The position numbers and the translations under genes are program-made. From assembly GCA_036514535.1 (NCBI GenBank), contig DATBWZ010000135.1, forward strand, positions 1 to 11,619: a DNA stretch of 11,619 nucleotides, given 5' to 3'. Below the pieces are notes generated by a model. That model did not search any database. It was not told the origin of the DNA and saw nothing but the letters and a program-made list of their open reading frames with translations. Below, piece by piece: positions 1 to 7,155 of this stretch. Origin of the DNA: DATBWZ01 sp036514535 (lineage in GTDB: Bacteria > JAMCPX01 > DATBWZ01). Positions within the stretch are counted from its first letter, which is position 1. The number at the start of each line of letters is the position of its first letter.

Positions 1-1
1 T

Positions 2-382
2 AATAGCGATGAGCAATCCAGGCGGAGATCTAATATGGAGGGAATCTGTATTTCCTGCCACTCAACGGATTGGGCAGAGCGGTTTTTTGATAAGATGGAA
101 TCATCTATTATGGAGACAGACAAAATGACGCATTCGGCCACTCAATCCCTTGTCAAAGCATGGGATAAAGGCATTGCTGACAGGACAAATCCATTTGATG
201 AACCTATTGAACAGAAATGGATAAAGCAATGGCTCTTTTATGCAACCTCGGTAAGATTTGCTTCGGCAATGTCTGGCCCGGATTATGCGACATTTAAAAA
301 TGGCTGGTGGAATTTAACCGAGAACCTTGGCGAAATCACGAAAGCATGTAAAATTAAATTAAAGAAAATTGAAGCCCCATAA
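2..382 (+). CDS. Octaheme cytochrome c, hydroxylamine oxidoreductase (HAO) family, C-terminal fragment
   Basis: This is the 3' end of a gene whose start lies outside the window. The frame is open from base 2 and the peptide before the first ATG (base 35) reads as coding, so that ATG is not the real start. One heme c motif (CISCH) is visible, at about bases 47-61. It is followed by a helical stretch and then a block rich in aromatics containing the element MSGPDY, with a downstream WW. This order (last CxxCH, long helices, a 'GPDY' block near the C-terminus) matches the octaheme HAO family. Members are periplasmic multiheme enzymes that either oxidise hydroxylamine or hydrazine or reduce nitrite. 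The Tyr of GPDY (bases 284-286) lies about where the P460 cross-linking Tyr would be, but I cannot align it. Direction of catalysis is therefore open. The next gene starts 26 bases downstream on the same strand. Confidence 0.7.
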   Translation, partial: NSDEQSRRRSNMEGICISCHSTDWAERFFDKMESSIMETDKMTHSATQSLVKAWDKGIADRTNPFDEPIEQKWIKQWLFYATSVRFASAMSGPDYATFKNGWWNLTENLGEITKACKIKLKKIEAP

Positions 383-408
383 TACAGTTCTTCAGGAATT
401 TCAACGTA

Positions 409-2112
409 ATGAATAAAGTTCTGAGAGCCTACCGCAAAAAAAGGTTAGAAAAAGAAGGAATTGTTGGCAGGGAGTGGGGAGGCAAAGTTCCCGTATGCAT
501 TGTTTATCCTAATACCTACTATACTGGAATGTCAAATCTTGGGTTTCAGTGTGTGCATCATTTGTTTTCAGGAGAAATGGGAATAGTTGCGGAACGGGCT
601 TTTCTGCCTGATAGAATGGAGGAGGTTCTTTTAACAGGCGCAAAAAGAAAACTATTTTCTTTGGAAAGCCAGCGCAGTCTTTCGGATTTTTATATGATTG
701 CTTTTTCAATTTCTTATGAGAACGATTATCTTAATATCTTAAGGTTGCTGAATCTTGCCGGAATTCCGCGAAAGCGAAAGGACAGGGGAAACAGCTTCCC
801 GCTTCTTATTGCGGGCGGTATATCTCCTACGCTGAATCCGGAGCCGCTGGCTGAGATTATGGACGCAATTTTTATTGGCGATGGGGATGAAGCGGTGCCT
901 GAAATAGCCAAAGGACTCCGTTTATGTTATGAAAAAGGAAAATCAAAAGAATATTTATTAAAATATCTTGTGGAGATTGAGGGTATCTATATCCCTTCCT
1001 TCTACGAGGTTGAAAGAGGTCATGACGGTATTGCCATTGGTCTTAATCCGGTGAATGGTGCTCCGGCACGCGTAACACGAAGAATTACAAGGGATATTGA
1101 TGCTTTTATTCCGCAGACGTTCATACATACTTCTGATACAGAATTCAGTAACATGAAACTGATTGAAATAGGCCGGGGATGCACGCGGAAGTGCAGATTC
1201 TGCGCTGCAGGTTTTGCCTATCTTCCGCCAAGGTTCAGGAGTTTGGATAGATTGAAAAAAACGGTTATGGGAGCAGATAACCGTATAAAAAAAATAGGGC
1301 TGCTGAGTACCCTGCCAACGGAGCATCCTGAGATTCAGGGCATCGTTGATTTTATAACAAAGAATAAATTAAAATTTTCCCTCTCGTCGGTCAGGATGGG
1401 TTCACTTACAGGGGCATTGGCTGATTCTCTGATGGAAGGATTTGAAAATACAGTAACCCTTGCGCCGGAAACCGGAAGCGAAAGACTGCGATTTGCCATA
1501 AACAAAGGAATAACAAACAGCGAAATAACAGCGCAGATTGAAATAATTCGTCAAAAGGGTATAAGCAATATCCGTTTGTATTTTATGTTTGGTTTGCCGA
1601 CTGAGACTGACGAGGATGTTTGCACAATTGCAAATATGCTTTCTGATCTATCTAAGTCTTTTTCAAAGACGACATTCCATTCGAGCCTCACGCCCTTTGT
1701 GCCCAAGGCGCAAACGCCATTCCAGTGGGCTTCATTTGAAAGGGCCGGTATTTTGAGAAACAGAAAAAATTTGCTTCTGAACGAATTGCGGGGGATAAAA
1801 AATGTGACCATAAGTTTTAATTCTTCAAAAGCGTCTTTACTGGAAGCGATATTTTCAATGGGTGGCAGGACATTATCCGCCCATTTTGCGCATGCCAGTC
1901 CATCTGATTTGACTTACAGTTTTTTTAAAGATTCAGAAATGAAGGAACACATTCACAGTGAGAGGAGCGAAATGGATATGTTTCCATGGGATATAGTGGA
2001 CTCAGGAATTAAAAAAGATTTTCTTTATAATGAATATAAAAAAACCTTCAGAGGCGGCTTAACGGCTCTGTGTAAACCGTCCGTATGCCGCCTCTGTGGT
2101 TTATGCTATTAG
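409..2112 (+). CDS. Radical SAM protein with degenerate B12-binding-like N-terminal domain, function unknown
   Basis: A 567-residue protein. Residues about 25-185 form an alpha/beta domain resembling the cobalamin-binding domains of B12 radical SAM proteins, with the 'AGG...NPEPLAE..D' and 'IGDGDEA' blocks typical of this group, but I see no DxHxxG cobalamin-ligand motif. The radical SAM domain follows, with the cluster motif CxxxCxxC at C258, C262 and C265 and a 'LAPETGSERLR' block further on. The layout resembles the uncharacterised family modelled as TIGR03960, but without its usual C-terminal DUF2344-type extension. The last residues hold a second cysteine group, C555, C560, C563 and C566 (Cx4Cx2Cx2C), which may bind an auxiliary Fe-S cluster. 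The start has a weak AGGA (394-397) 11 bases upstream, and no other start is close. It probably shares a transcript with the HAO-like gene. Its stop overlaps that of the convergent REC-PilZ gene by four bases. The substrate is unknown. Confidence 0.8.
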   Translation: MNKVLRAYRKKRLEKEGIVGREWGGKVPVCIVYPNTYYTGMSNLGFQCVHHLFSGEMGIVAERAFLPDRMEEVLLTGAKRKLFSLESQRSLSDFYMIAFSISYENDYLNILRLLNLAGIPRKRKDRGNSFPLLIAGGISPTLNPEPLAEIMDAIFIGDGDEAVPEIAKGLRLCYEKGKSKEYLLKYLVEIEGIYIPSFYEVERGHDGIAIGLNPVNGAPARVTRRITRDIDAFIPQTFIHTSDTEFSNMKLIEIGRGCTRKCRFCAAGFAYLPPRFRSLDRLKKTVMGADNRIKKIGLLSTLPTEHPEIQGIVDFITKNKLKFSLSSVRMGSLTGALADSLMEGFENTVTLAPETGSERLRFAINKGITNSEITAQIEIIRQKGISNIRLYFMFGLPTETDEDVCTIANMLSDLSKSFSKTTFHSSLTPFVPKAQTPFQWASFERAGILRNRKNLLLNELRGIKNVTISFNSSKASLLEAIFSMGGRTLSAHFAHASPSDLTYSFFKDSEMKEHIHSERSEMDMFPWDIVDSGIKKDFLYNEYKKTFRGGLTALCKPSVCRLCGLCY

Positions 2113-2810
2113 GTTTTATCTATTATAAATTTATCAATTTTTTCTTTCGCGTCAGGAGATACGTTTGAAAAAGTTAATCCGTATCCTTTTTTATTGCCTG
2201 CCTTTTCAATCCTCGCGATTTTGCCAGTTACAGATATTTCATCCTGGGATCCAGGAAGATAAAATTTCAAAAGGAGATCGGTATTAGGCTCTAAAGCCTT
2301 TTCACACATGATATAAATTCCGCTCTCGCTTATGTTTTCTGTCGTTCCATAGAAGATGTCCTTGCCTTTCTGCCCTTCCACTTCCACCTTTACAAAGATA
2401 CGCGTGCTCTTCCTTGCGGGGATTCTCAGCAATTCAGCAGCCTTATTCAGAAGGTCGGTCTGTGTTATAGGTTTGGTAATGTATGCGTCGCAGCCCGCCT
2501 TCATGCAATTTTCAATATCTCTTTCTTTGCCACTTTTTGAAACTATAATTACGGGGATATCATTCATATTAGGACTGCTTTTTATCATTCTGCAGACTTT
2601 ATCGCCCTGGATTCCCGGCATTATCAGGTCAAGAATCACCAAATCTGGTTTTTCCGTATGTATAATCTTCAGGGCTTCCTCCCCCGATTTTGCTGTAACT
2701 ATAATGCAATTTCTTCTGCGAAAAAATGTCTCCTCCAGTTGCAGGAATACGCTAACATCGTCCACCAGCAACACCTTTTTTTGTTTTATTAAAGATTCCC
2801 TATCCAGCAA
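2109..2810 (-). CDS. Response regulator with REC receiver and C-terminal PilZ domain
   Basis: A two-domain signalling protein of 233 residues if it starts at the TTG at 2810. The N-terminal receiver domain (about 11-120) has the acidic pair D17/D18, the phospho-acceptor D61 in 'DLVILDLIMPG', S91 and the conserved K113 in 'ITKP', so it should be phosphorylatable. The PilZ domain (about 132-233) keeps both c-di-GMP-binding elements, RxxxR at R133/R137 and NxSxxG at N159/S161/G164. It therefore probably joins a phosphorelay to c-di-GMP signalling in the cytoplasm, controlling pili, motility or polysaccharide. No DNA-binding domain is present. An ATG at 2825 is also in frame, but the strong GGAGGTGAGG lies downstream of it and is well placed for the TTG. 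The gene overlaps the end of the upstream short-chain dehydrogenase, so the two are probably co-translated. No histidine kinase is nearby. Confidence 0.88.
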   Translation of the reverse strand: MLDRESLIKQKKVLLVDDVSVFLQLEETFFRRRNCIIVTAKSGEEALKIIHTEKPDLVILDLIMPGIQGDKVCRMIKSSPNMNDIPVIIVSKSGKERDIENCMKAGCDAYITKPITQTDLLNKAAELLRIPARKSTRIFVKVEVEGQKGKDIFYGTTENISESGIYIMCEKALEPNTDLLLKFYLPGSQDEISVTGKIARIEKAGNKKGYGLTFSNVSPDAKEKIDKFIIDKT

Positions 2811-3594
2811 TGTCCTCACCTCCATCTACGTTTATTATATTCCCTGTAATCCAATTGGTTCCTTCATGCGAAAGCGCAACGATAGCTTTAGCGGCATCTG
2901 ACGGGGTCGTCATTCTGCCGGATGGATTGCGCTGGGAAGCAATTTCAATCATCTTTTCGTGGCCGGGAATTTTTCTAAGAGCAGGGGTATCAGTAACCCC
3001 GGCGCAAACAGCGTTAGCAGTAATGCCTTTCGGAGCAAGTTCAACGGCGAGTTGCCTGATGTAGGATTCAAGCGCGGATTTTGCTGCCGAGACCGCACCA
3101 TAATCATGCCAGACACGGTGGCTGCCTGCGCTTGTCATTGCAAAAACCCTCCCGCCAGCGGACATTATTTTTTTGCTTACGATATCCTGAACCCAGTAAA
3201 TAAGTGAATTTGCCATGACATCAAGAGTCATCTCTATCTGTGCGCGGCTGATAAATTCTTTTTCATTATCGGAGATGAACGGCCTTAACGTTCCGAATGC
3301 AATGGAGTGAACCAATATCCTCAGAGCGCTGTTTGTCGCTATGAGCGTTTTTTCAATGGATTCTATTACCCCTTTTCTCTTTATATCGTCCGCAGCGTTG
3401 ACATTAAAAAACTGCACCGCCACGTTTTTTGATTTAATTAAATTAATAATAGAGTCAACCTTCGGTTGAGTGACCTTACGATCAAGGTGCACCCCGAATA
3501 TGTTGTACCCCTCGGCAGCAAGCTCTAAAGAGATAGCTTCACCGAAACCGCTTGAAGAACCTAAAATTAGCGCCCAGGCTGAGCCCGTTTTCAT
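2800..3594 (-). CDS. Short-chain dehydrogenase/reductase, FabL/FabI-like enoyl-ACP reductase
   Basis: A 264-residue Rossmann-fold oxidoreductase. The N-terminus has a GSSSGFG nucleotide-binding loop (12-18), a 'VHSIAFG' block (95-101) that resembles the HSIGFA block of FabI, a 'RPF' element as in FabL, and a catalytic Tyr-x6-Lys pair (Y165, K172) with S155 upstream. The Yx6K spacing is characteristic of FabI/FabL enoyl-ACP reductases; classical short-chain dehydrogenases have Yx3K. The end carries the usual 'G..I.VDGG' block. The likely role is reduction of enoyl-ACP with NAD(P)H in fatty-acid synthesis, though a relative acting on another acyl or polyketide-like substrate is possible. I chose the ATG at 3594 because AGAGG lies 8 bases upstream and the Rossmann strand starts right after it; the longer frame from 3636 adds 14 residues that overlap the promoter region. 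It is first in an operon with the REC-PilZ gene. Confidence 0.7.
   Translation of the reverse strand: MKTGSAWALILGSSSGFGEAISLELAAEGYNIFGVHLDRKVTQPKVDSIINLIKSKNVAVQFFNVNAADDIKRKGVIESIEKTLIATNSALRILVHSIAFGTLRPFISDNEKEFISRAQIEMTLDVMANSLIYWVQDIVSKKIMSAGGRVFAMTSAGSHRVWHDYGAVSAAKSALESYIRQLAVELAPKGITANAVCAGVTDTPALRKIPGHEKMIEIASQRNPSGRMTTPSDAAKAIVALSHEGTNWITGNIINVDGGEDIAG
2814..2823 (-). promoter_or_regulatory. Shine-Dalgarno that decides the REC-PilZ start
   Basis: On the minus strand this reads GGAGGTGAGG and is followed by ACA and then TTG (2810-2808). The GGAGG core is 8 bases from the TTG. It lies inside the longer frame, immediately after the ATG at 2825, where it could not serve that ATG. I therefore prefer the TTG start. 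Confidence 0.6.
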
Positions 3595-3640
3595 AATTAA
3601 TACCTCTAAAATTCTAATAATTATACCACAAAACATAATT

Positions 3641-3668
3641 ATTATACCAGAAGTTTTTAAATAGTCAA
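3641..3668 (-). promoter_or_regulatory. Sigma70-type promoter with extended -10 for the SDR/REC-PilZ operon
   Basis: Read on the minus strand, TTGACT (3668-3663) is separated by 16 bases from a perfect TATAAT (3646-3641), which is preceded by TGG to give the extended form TGGTATAAT. The predicted transcription start is near 3634, leaving a leader of about 40 bases before the ATG at 3594. A second TGGTATAAT lies at 3628-3620, exactly 21 bases downstream, without an evident -35. Confidence 0.6.
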
Positions 3669-3712
3669 ATTTAGAAGCGATATTGCGTTGGTGAGCATTT
3701 ATTCAGATATGG

Positions 3713-3739
3713 TTGACTTTTTTTGAAAAGTATGATAAT
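3713..3739 (+). promoter_or_regulatory. Possible promoter for the TPR/AAA operon
   Basis: TTGACT (3713-3718) is followed after 15 bases by GATAAT (3734-3739). The spacing is short for sigma70, and a TAATAA at 3736-3741 would give 17 but matches the -10 consensus poorly. Transcription would start only a few bases before the ATG at 3754. No Shine-Dalgarno is visible there, so the message may be nearly leaderless. Confidence 0.35.
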
Positions 3740-3753
3740 AATAATAAATTATT

Positions 3754-6117
3754 ATGGCGGTTGACAAAAATAAGATACTTGATACAGCCAATAAATTATA
3801 TCAGAAAGGCGACTTTGAAAAAGCAATTCAGGGATACAGGGAATTTCTAAAATTAGACCCCAAAAACATCCAGGTTAGATTAAGAGTAGGAGATCTATTC
3901 CTCAAATTAAAGAAAAATGATGCTGCAATAGCGGAATATAATCTCGCAGCGGAGGGTTATACAAAATCAGGATTTTATCCGCGGGCGATAGCAGTTTACA
4001 AACAGATTCTGCGAATAAGCCCGGAGGTTATTGATGTATATGAAAAACTTGCAGATCTTTATAATAAAGTCGGACTTCAAAAGGATGAAGTAGAACAGTA
4101 TAGGTATCTTATAAGTATTTATGAAAAAAAAGGCAATCTAAACGAATGCATAAAAATACTCAAAAAAATGTCGGAGATAGATCCGGGGAATCTTGTAGCA
4201 AAGATAAAGCTGGCGGAACTTTATTATAATAAGAAACAGCCTTCGGAGGGTGCGCTGATCTTTCAGTCAATATACGATTTTCTTGCGCATCATAAAAAGG
4301 AAGACGATATGGTTACCATTTTGGAAAGATGGCTTGTTGTTGATCCTCATAATTCTGATGCTGTCAAATCGCTCTCCAAAATTTATCTTAAGAACAAACA
4401 GCCGCAAAAACTCCTGCTTAAACTCCAGGCCCCTTTGAAAGACGGCATAAAAGATCCAGAAATTTTTCAGTATCTTGCCGAGAGTTATATGCAGTTAAAC
4501 AAAAGTGATAAGGCTAAGCCTGTTTACAAAGAATTAGCAAAGATTTATCTTTCCAAAAATAACAAACAGAAGGCAAGAGAGGCATATCAAAAGGTTCTTG
4601 GGTTAGATCCTCAAGACGCTGAGGCTCTAAGGTTTGCAAAGCCGTCTGCAACTCAGGATGTTGAGATAGAAATTTTGCCTGAAGAAGAGGAAGAAACAAG
4701 ACCATCTCCTGTTTCGCCATCCCGTGTATTTAAACCAGGGAAGCAACCCCCGCCAGTTGGTGGCGATAGGCAAAACACTGTAAAGAAGATGTTAATTTCA
4801 GCGGAAATATTTATGAAATACGGGGTAAAAGACAAAGCCATTGAACAGTATTTACAGGTTTTAAAGTACGATCCCAAAAATATTCAGGTTCTGGCTATTC
4901 TCAAAGATCTTTATTATTCTTCAGGGAAAATTTCCGATACTGTGAAATGCCTGGTAACACTTTCGGAAATATCCCAGGAAAACGGAGAGCTTGAAGAAGC
5001 AATAAGGCATCTTGAGGAGGCTCATACCTGCGAGCCTTCTAACAAGAGAGTACTTAAACTTTTGAACGCAATTTCGCCTCAATCTATTGCTGAACCCGGA
5101 GATATGGCCGAATCAGAGCATAAGGATGAGGCGTTGCTGAATGAGCTTATTGAGGCAGAAGAACATGTTGCAAAACCGGATCACGATATAAGACAGCCTC
5201 TGGAGGAGCCGAAAGAGTCTGGATTTATGGATGAAGGTTTTGCGGATCTGATGGAAGAGCCCGTGCTCAAAGAGGAAAAGAAACCGGTTCCCGCAGTAGA
5301 AGAAGACGGGATTCAGGATCTCTTTGACGAGGTGGAATTTTATATTCAGCAGGGTATTGCTGAGGAAGCGAGGAAGATTCTAAGGGAGATACTTTTAAAG
5401 CGTCCGGATGATCAAAAAGCTAAGAAACGATTAAAGGAACTTGAATTGCTTGAAATGCCTGTGCAAGAGAAGGAAAGCGCTGTATTTGAGCCTGTAATGG
5501 ATGCAACAACGGCTGCAGGAACAGGGGAGTCCGAACACTTTGATCTTGCTCGGGAACTTGAGGATGAACTTGCGGAGGAGGCTGAGTCCGGAGAACTTGA
5601 TCAGACGATAATGGCTCAGGTTCCAAGCCAGGTTAGCGCAGAAGATGTCCTGGCGCAGTTTAAGGATAAATTAGGAAGTATTGTTTCCAAAGAAGATGCG
5701 GAAACTCATTTTAATCTTGGAATTGCATATAAAGAGATGGGATTGATGGATGAGTCAATTGCAGAGTTTGAACTATCATCTACATCTCCGCAAAAGGTTA
5801 TTGACAGCCAGAATATGCTCGGGCTTTGTTATAGGGAAAAAGGGAATTTGCAGCTTTCGGTTGAATCTTTTAAAAAGGCACTTAATGCGCCTGATATAAC
5901 TAACGATATAACGAAGAGCGTGCTTTATGAACTTTCTAAAACATATGAAGATATGGGTAAAATGAAACTCGCACAGGAAATTCTTGCTAAGGTTGTGTCA
6001 ATGGATGAAACTTTCAGGGATGCCGGGGATAGACTAAACGCGCTGAAATCCGGGTATCATCCCGAGGTGCGGGAAGATGATGATAAAGGCAAGGGCAAAA
6101 AAGTTACATATATCTAA
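3754..6117 (+). CDS. Large cytoplasmic tetratricopeptide-repeat protein
   Basis: A 787-residue protein without signal peptide or membrane segment. TPR-type helix pairs fill residues about 4-295, then a short acidic/proline linker (303-340), more TPRs (342-437), a long acidic linker (about 445-518), a single TPR-like unit (521-565), a second acidic linker (570-640) and a C-terminal TPR block (646-766) ending in a charged tail. TPR arrays bind proteins, and the acidic linkers look flexible, so this is probably a scaffold. Similar acidic-linker TPR proteins occur beside type IV pilus, Msh-type pilus and secretion genes. The following ATPase gene, 17 bases downstream, fits such a role, but no pilin or secretin gene is in view. 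The start lacks a Shine-Dalgarno and is preceded by only A/T bases; the TPRs begin at once, so no later start is plausible. Confidence 0.85.
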   Translation: MAVDKNKILDTANKLYQKGDFEKAIQGYREFLKLDPKNIQVRLRVGDLFLKLKKNDAAIAEYNLAAEGYTKSGFYPRAIAVYKQILRISPEVIDVYEKLADLYNKVGLQKDEVEQYRYLISIYEKKGNLNECIKILKKMSEIDPGNLVAKIKLAELYYNKKQPSEGALIFQSIYDFLAHHKKEDDMVTILERWLVVDPHNSDAVKSLSKIYLKNKQPQKLLLKLQAPLKDGIKDPEIFQYLAESYMQLNKSDKAKPVYKELAKIYLSKNNKQKAREAYQKVLGLDPQDAEALRFAKPSATQDVEIEILPEEEEETRPSPVSPSRVFKPGKQPPPVGGDRQNTVKKMLISAEIFMKYGVKDKAIEQYLQVLKYDPKNIQVLAILKDLYYSSGKISDTVKCLVTLSEISQENGELEEAIRHLEEAHTCEPSNKRVLKLLNAISPQSIAEPGDMAESEHKDEALLNELIEAEEHVAKPDHDIRQPLEEPKESGFMDEGFADLMEEPVLKEEKKPVPAVEEDGIQDLFDEVEFYIQQGIAEEARKILREILLKRPDDQKAKKRLKELELLEMPVQEKESAVFEPVMDATTAAGTGESEHFDLARELEDELAEEAESGELDQTIMAQVPSQVSAEDVLAQFKDKLGSIVSKEDAETHFNLGIAYKEMGLMDESIAEFELSSTSPQKVIDSQNMLGLCYREKGNLQLSVESFKKALNAPDITNDITKSVLYELSKTYEDMGKMKLAQEILAKVVSMDETFRDAGDRLNALKSGYHPEVREDDDKGKGKKVTYI

Positions 6118-6134
6118 ATTATGGAGATTAAAAC

Positions 6135-7151
6135 ATGAGTTGTCTTGAATATTACGGATTAAAGATGGAGCCTTTTTCCAATGCTCCTGATACCCGTTTC
6201 TACTATAATAGCGCCCAACATTCCAAGGCTCTGACGCGATTGATGTTTGCTGTAGAGACTATGAAAGGCTTAGCTGTTTTGATAGGTGATATCGGGATGG
6301 GAAAGACAACTCTTGCAAGAAGAATGCTTGACAATCTCCCTGAAGAAGAGTATGAGGCATCTCTCCTTGTTATTATTCATCAGGGTATAACTGCAGACTG
6401 GCTCCTGAGACGGATTGCAATACAACTTGGGGTTGAAAAACCGACCACTGATAAAATTTCCCTTCTTACCCAGCTGTATGACCGGCTGATGATCCTCTAT
6501 GAAAAGAAAAAGAAGGCTGTTGTTCTGATTGATGAGGCCCAGATGCTGAGGAGCAAAGAGTTGATGGAGGAATTCAGGGGATTTCTTAACCTGGAAACGC
6601 CGGAGAGAAAACTTATAACATTTGTGTTTTTGGGTCTTCCGGACATTGAAGAAACGCTGAAACTTGATGAACCGCTTGCACAGCGGGTTGCATTGAAATA
6701 CAGGTTAGAGCCGTTTAATGAAGAATCAACAGAGGCTTACATAAATCACCGTCTGCGGGTCTCAGGCGCGCAGAGGGAACTTTTTACAAAAAAGGCAATA
6801 CATAATATCCATCTCTATTCAAAAGGCCTGCCCAGAACAATAAATACACTTTGCGATAATTCTATTTTTGAGGGTTTTTTGCTAAAAGCAAATACCATAG
6901 ATGAAAACATTGTCCAAAACATAGCTATTGATCTTGGTTATGTCCAAAGGGATAAACGCAAATTAGAGACTACTGATGAAAAATCTGAATATGGACAACG
7001 GCAACAGAATATTTTGCCGTCCCGGGAAGGAAGACCTCCTGAAGCGAAATCTGCATTACAAACAGAACAAAAGAGGGAAGTTAAGAAGATTGATGATACC
7101 GGGGACGAAGAAATAGATTTGATTCTTGGCAAAATTAACGAAAGAAAGTAA
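6135..7151 (+). CDS. AAA ATPase of the ExeA/MshM (GspA-like) type
   Basis: A 338-residue P-loop ATPase. The N-terminus has the 'YGLKMEPFSNAPD..FYY' block that opens ExeA, GspA and MshM proteins. The Walker A motif is GDIGMGKT (51-58, K57), Walker B is VVLIDEAQ (129-136, D133/E134), and 'GLPRTINTLCD' near 224-234 fits the lid/sensor-2 region. The ATPase core ends near residue 275. The remaining tail is charged and probably disordered, ending in 'EEIDLILGKINERK'. Known ExeA/GspA proteins help insert or assemble the secretin through the peptidoglycan and carry a membrane segment and peptidoglycan-binding domain. Those are missing here, so this is closer to the cytoplasmic MshM form. GGAG (6123-6126) lies 8 bases before the ATG. 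It is co-transcribed with the TPR protein, a likely partner. Its stop is four bases from the convergent reductase stop. Confidence 0.85.
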   Translation: MSCLEYYGLKMEPFSNAPDTRFYYNSAQHSKALTRLMFAVETMKGLAVLIGDIGMGKTTLARRMLDNLPEEEYEASLLVIIHQGITADWLLRRIAIQLGVEKPTTDKISLLTQLYDRLMILYEKKKKAVVLIDEAQMLRSKELMEEFRGFLNLETPERKLITFVFLGLPDIEETLKLDEPLAQRVALKYRLEPFNEESTEAYINHRLRVSGAQRELFTKKAIHNIHLYSKGLPRTINTLCDNSIFEGFLLKANTIDENIVQNIAIDLGYVQRDKRKLETTDEKSEYGQRQQNILPSREGRPPEAKSALQTEQKREVKKIDDTGDEEIDLILGKINERK

Positions 7152-7155
7152 AAAT

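Noticed and set aside
35..382. A complete small protein starting at the ATG at 35
   Set aside because: The frame is open upstream to the window edge and its peptide continues naturally into the heme motif, so this is the end of a larger gene.
2101..2170. Rho-independent terminator at the radical SAM / REC-PilZ junction
   Set aside because: I found no GC stem followed by a T-run on either strand.
2356..2901. A 181-residue plus-strand frame opposite the REC-PilZ gene
   Set aside because: It is antisense to a well-supported gene, has low-complexity Ser/Phe/Leu content and no recognisable domain.
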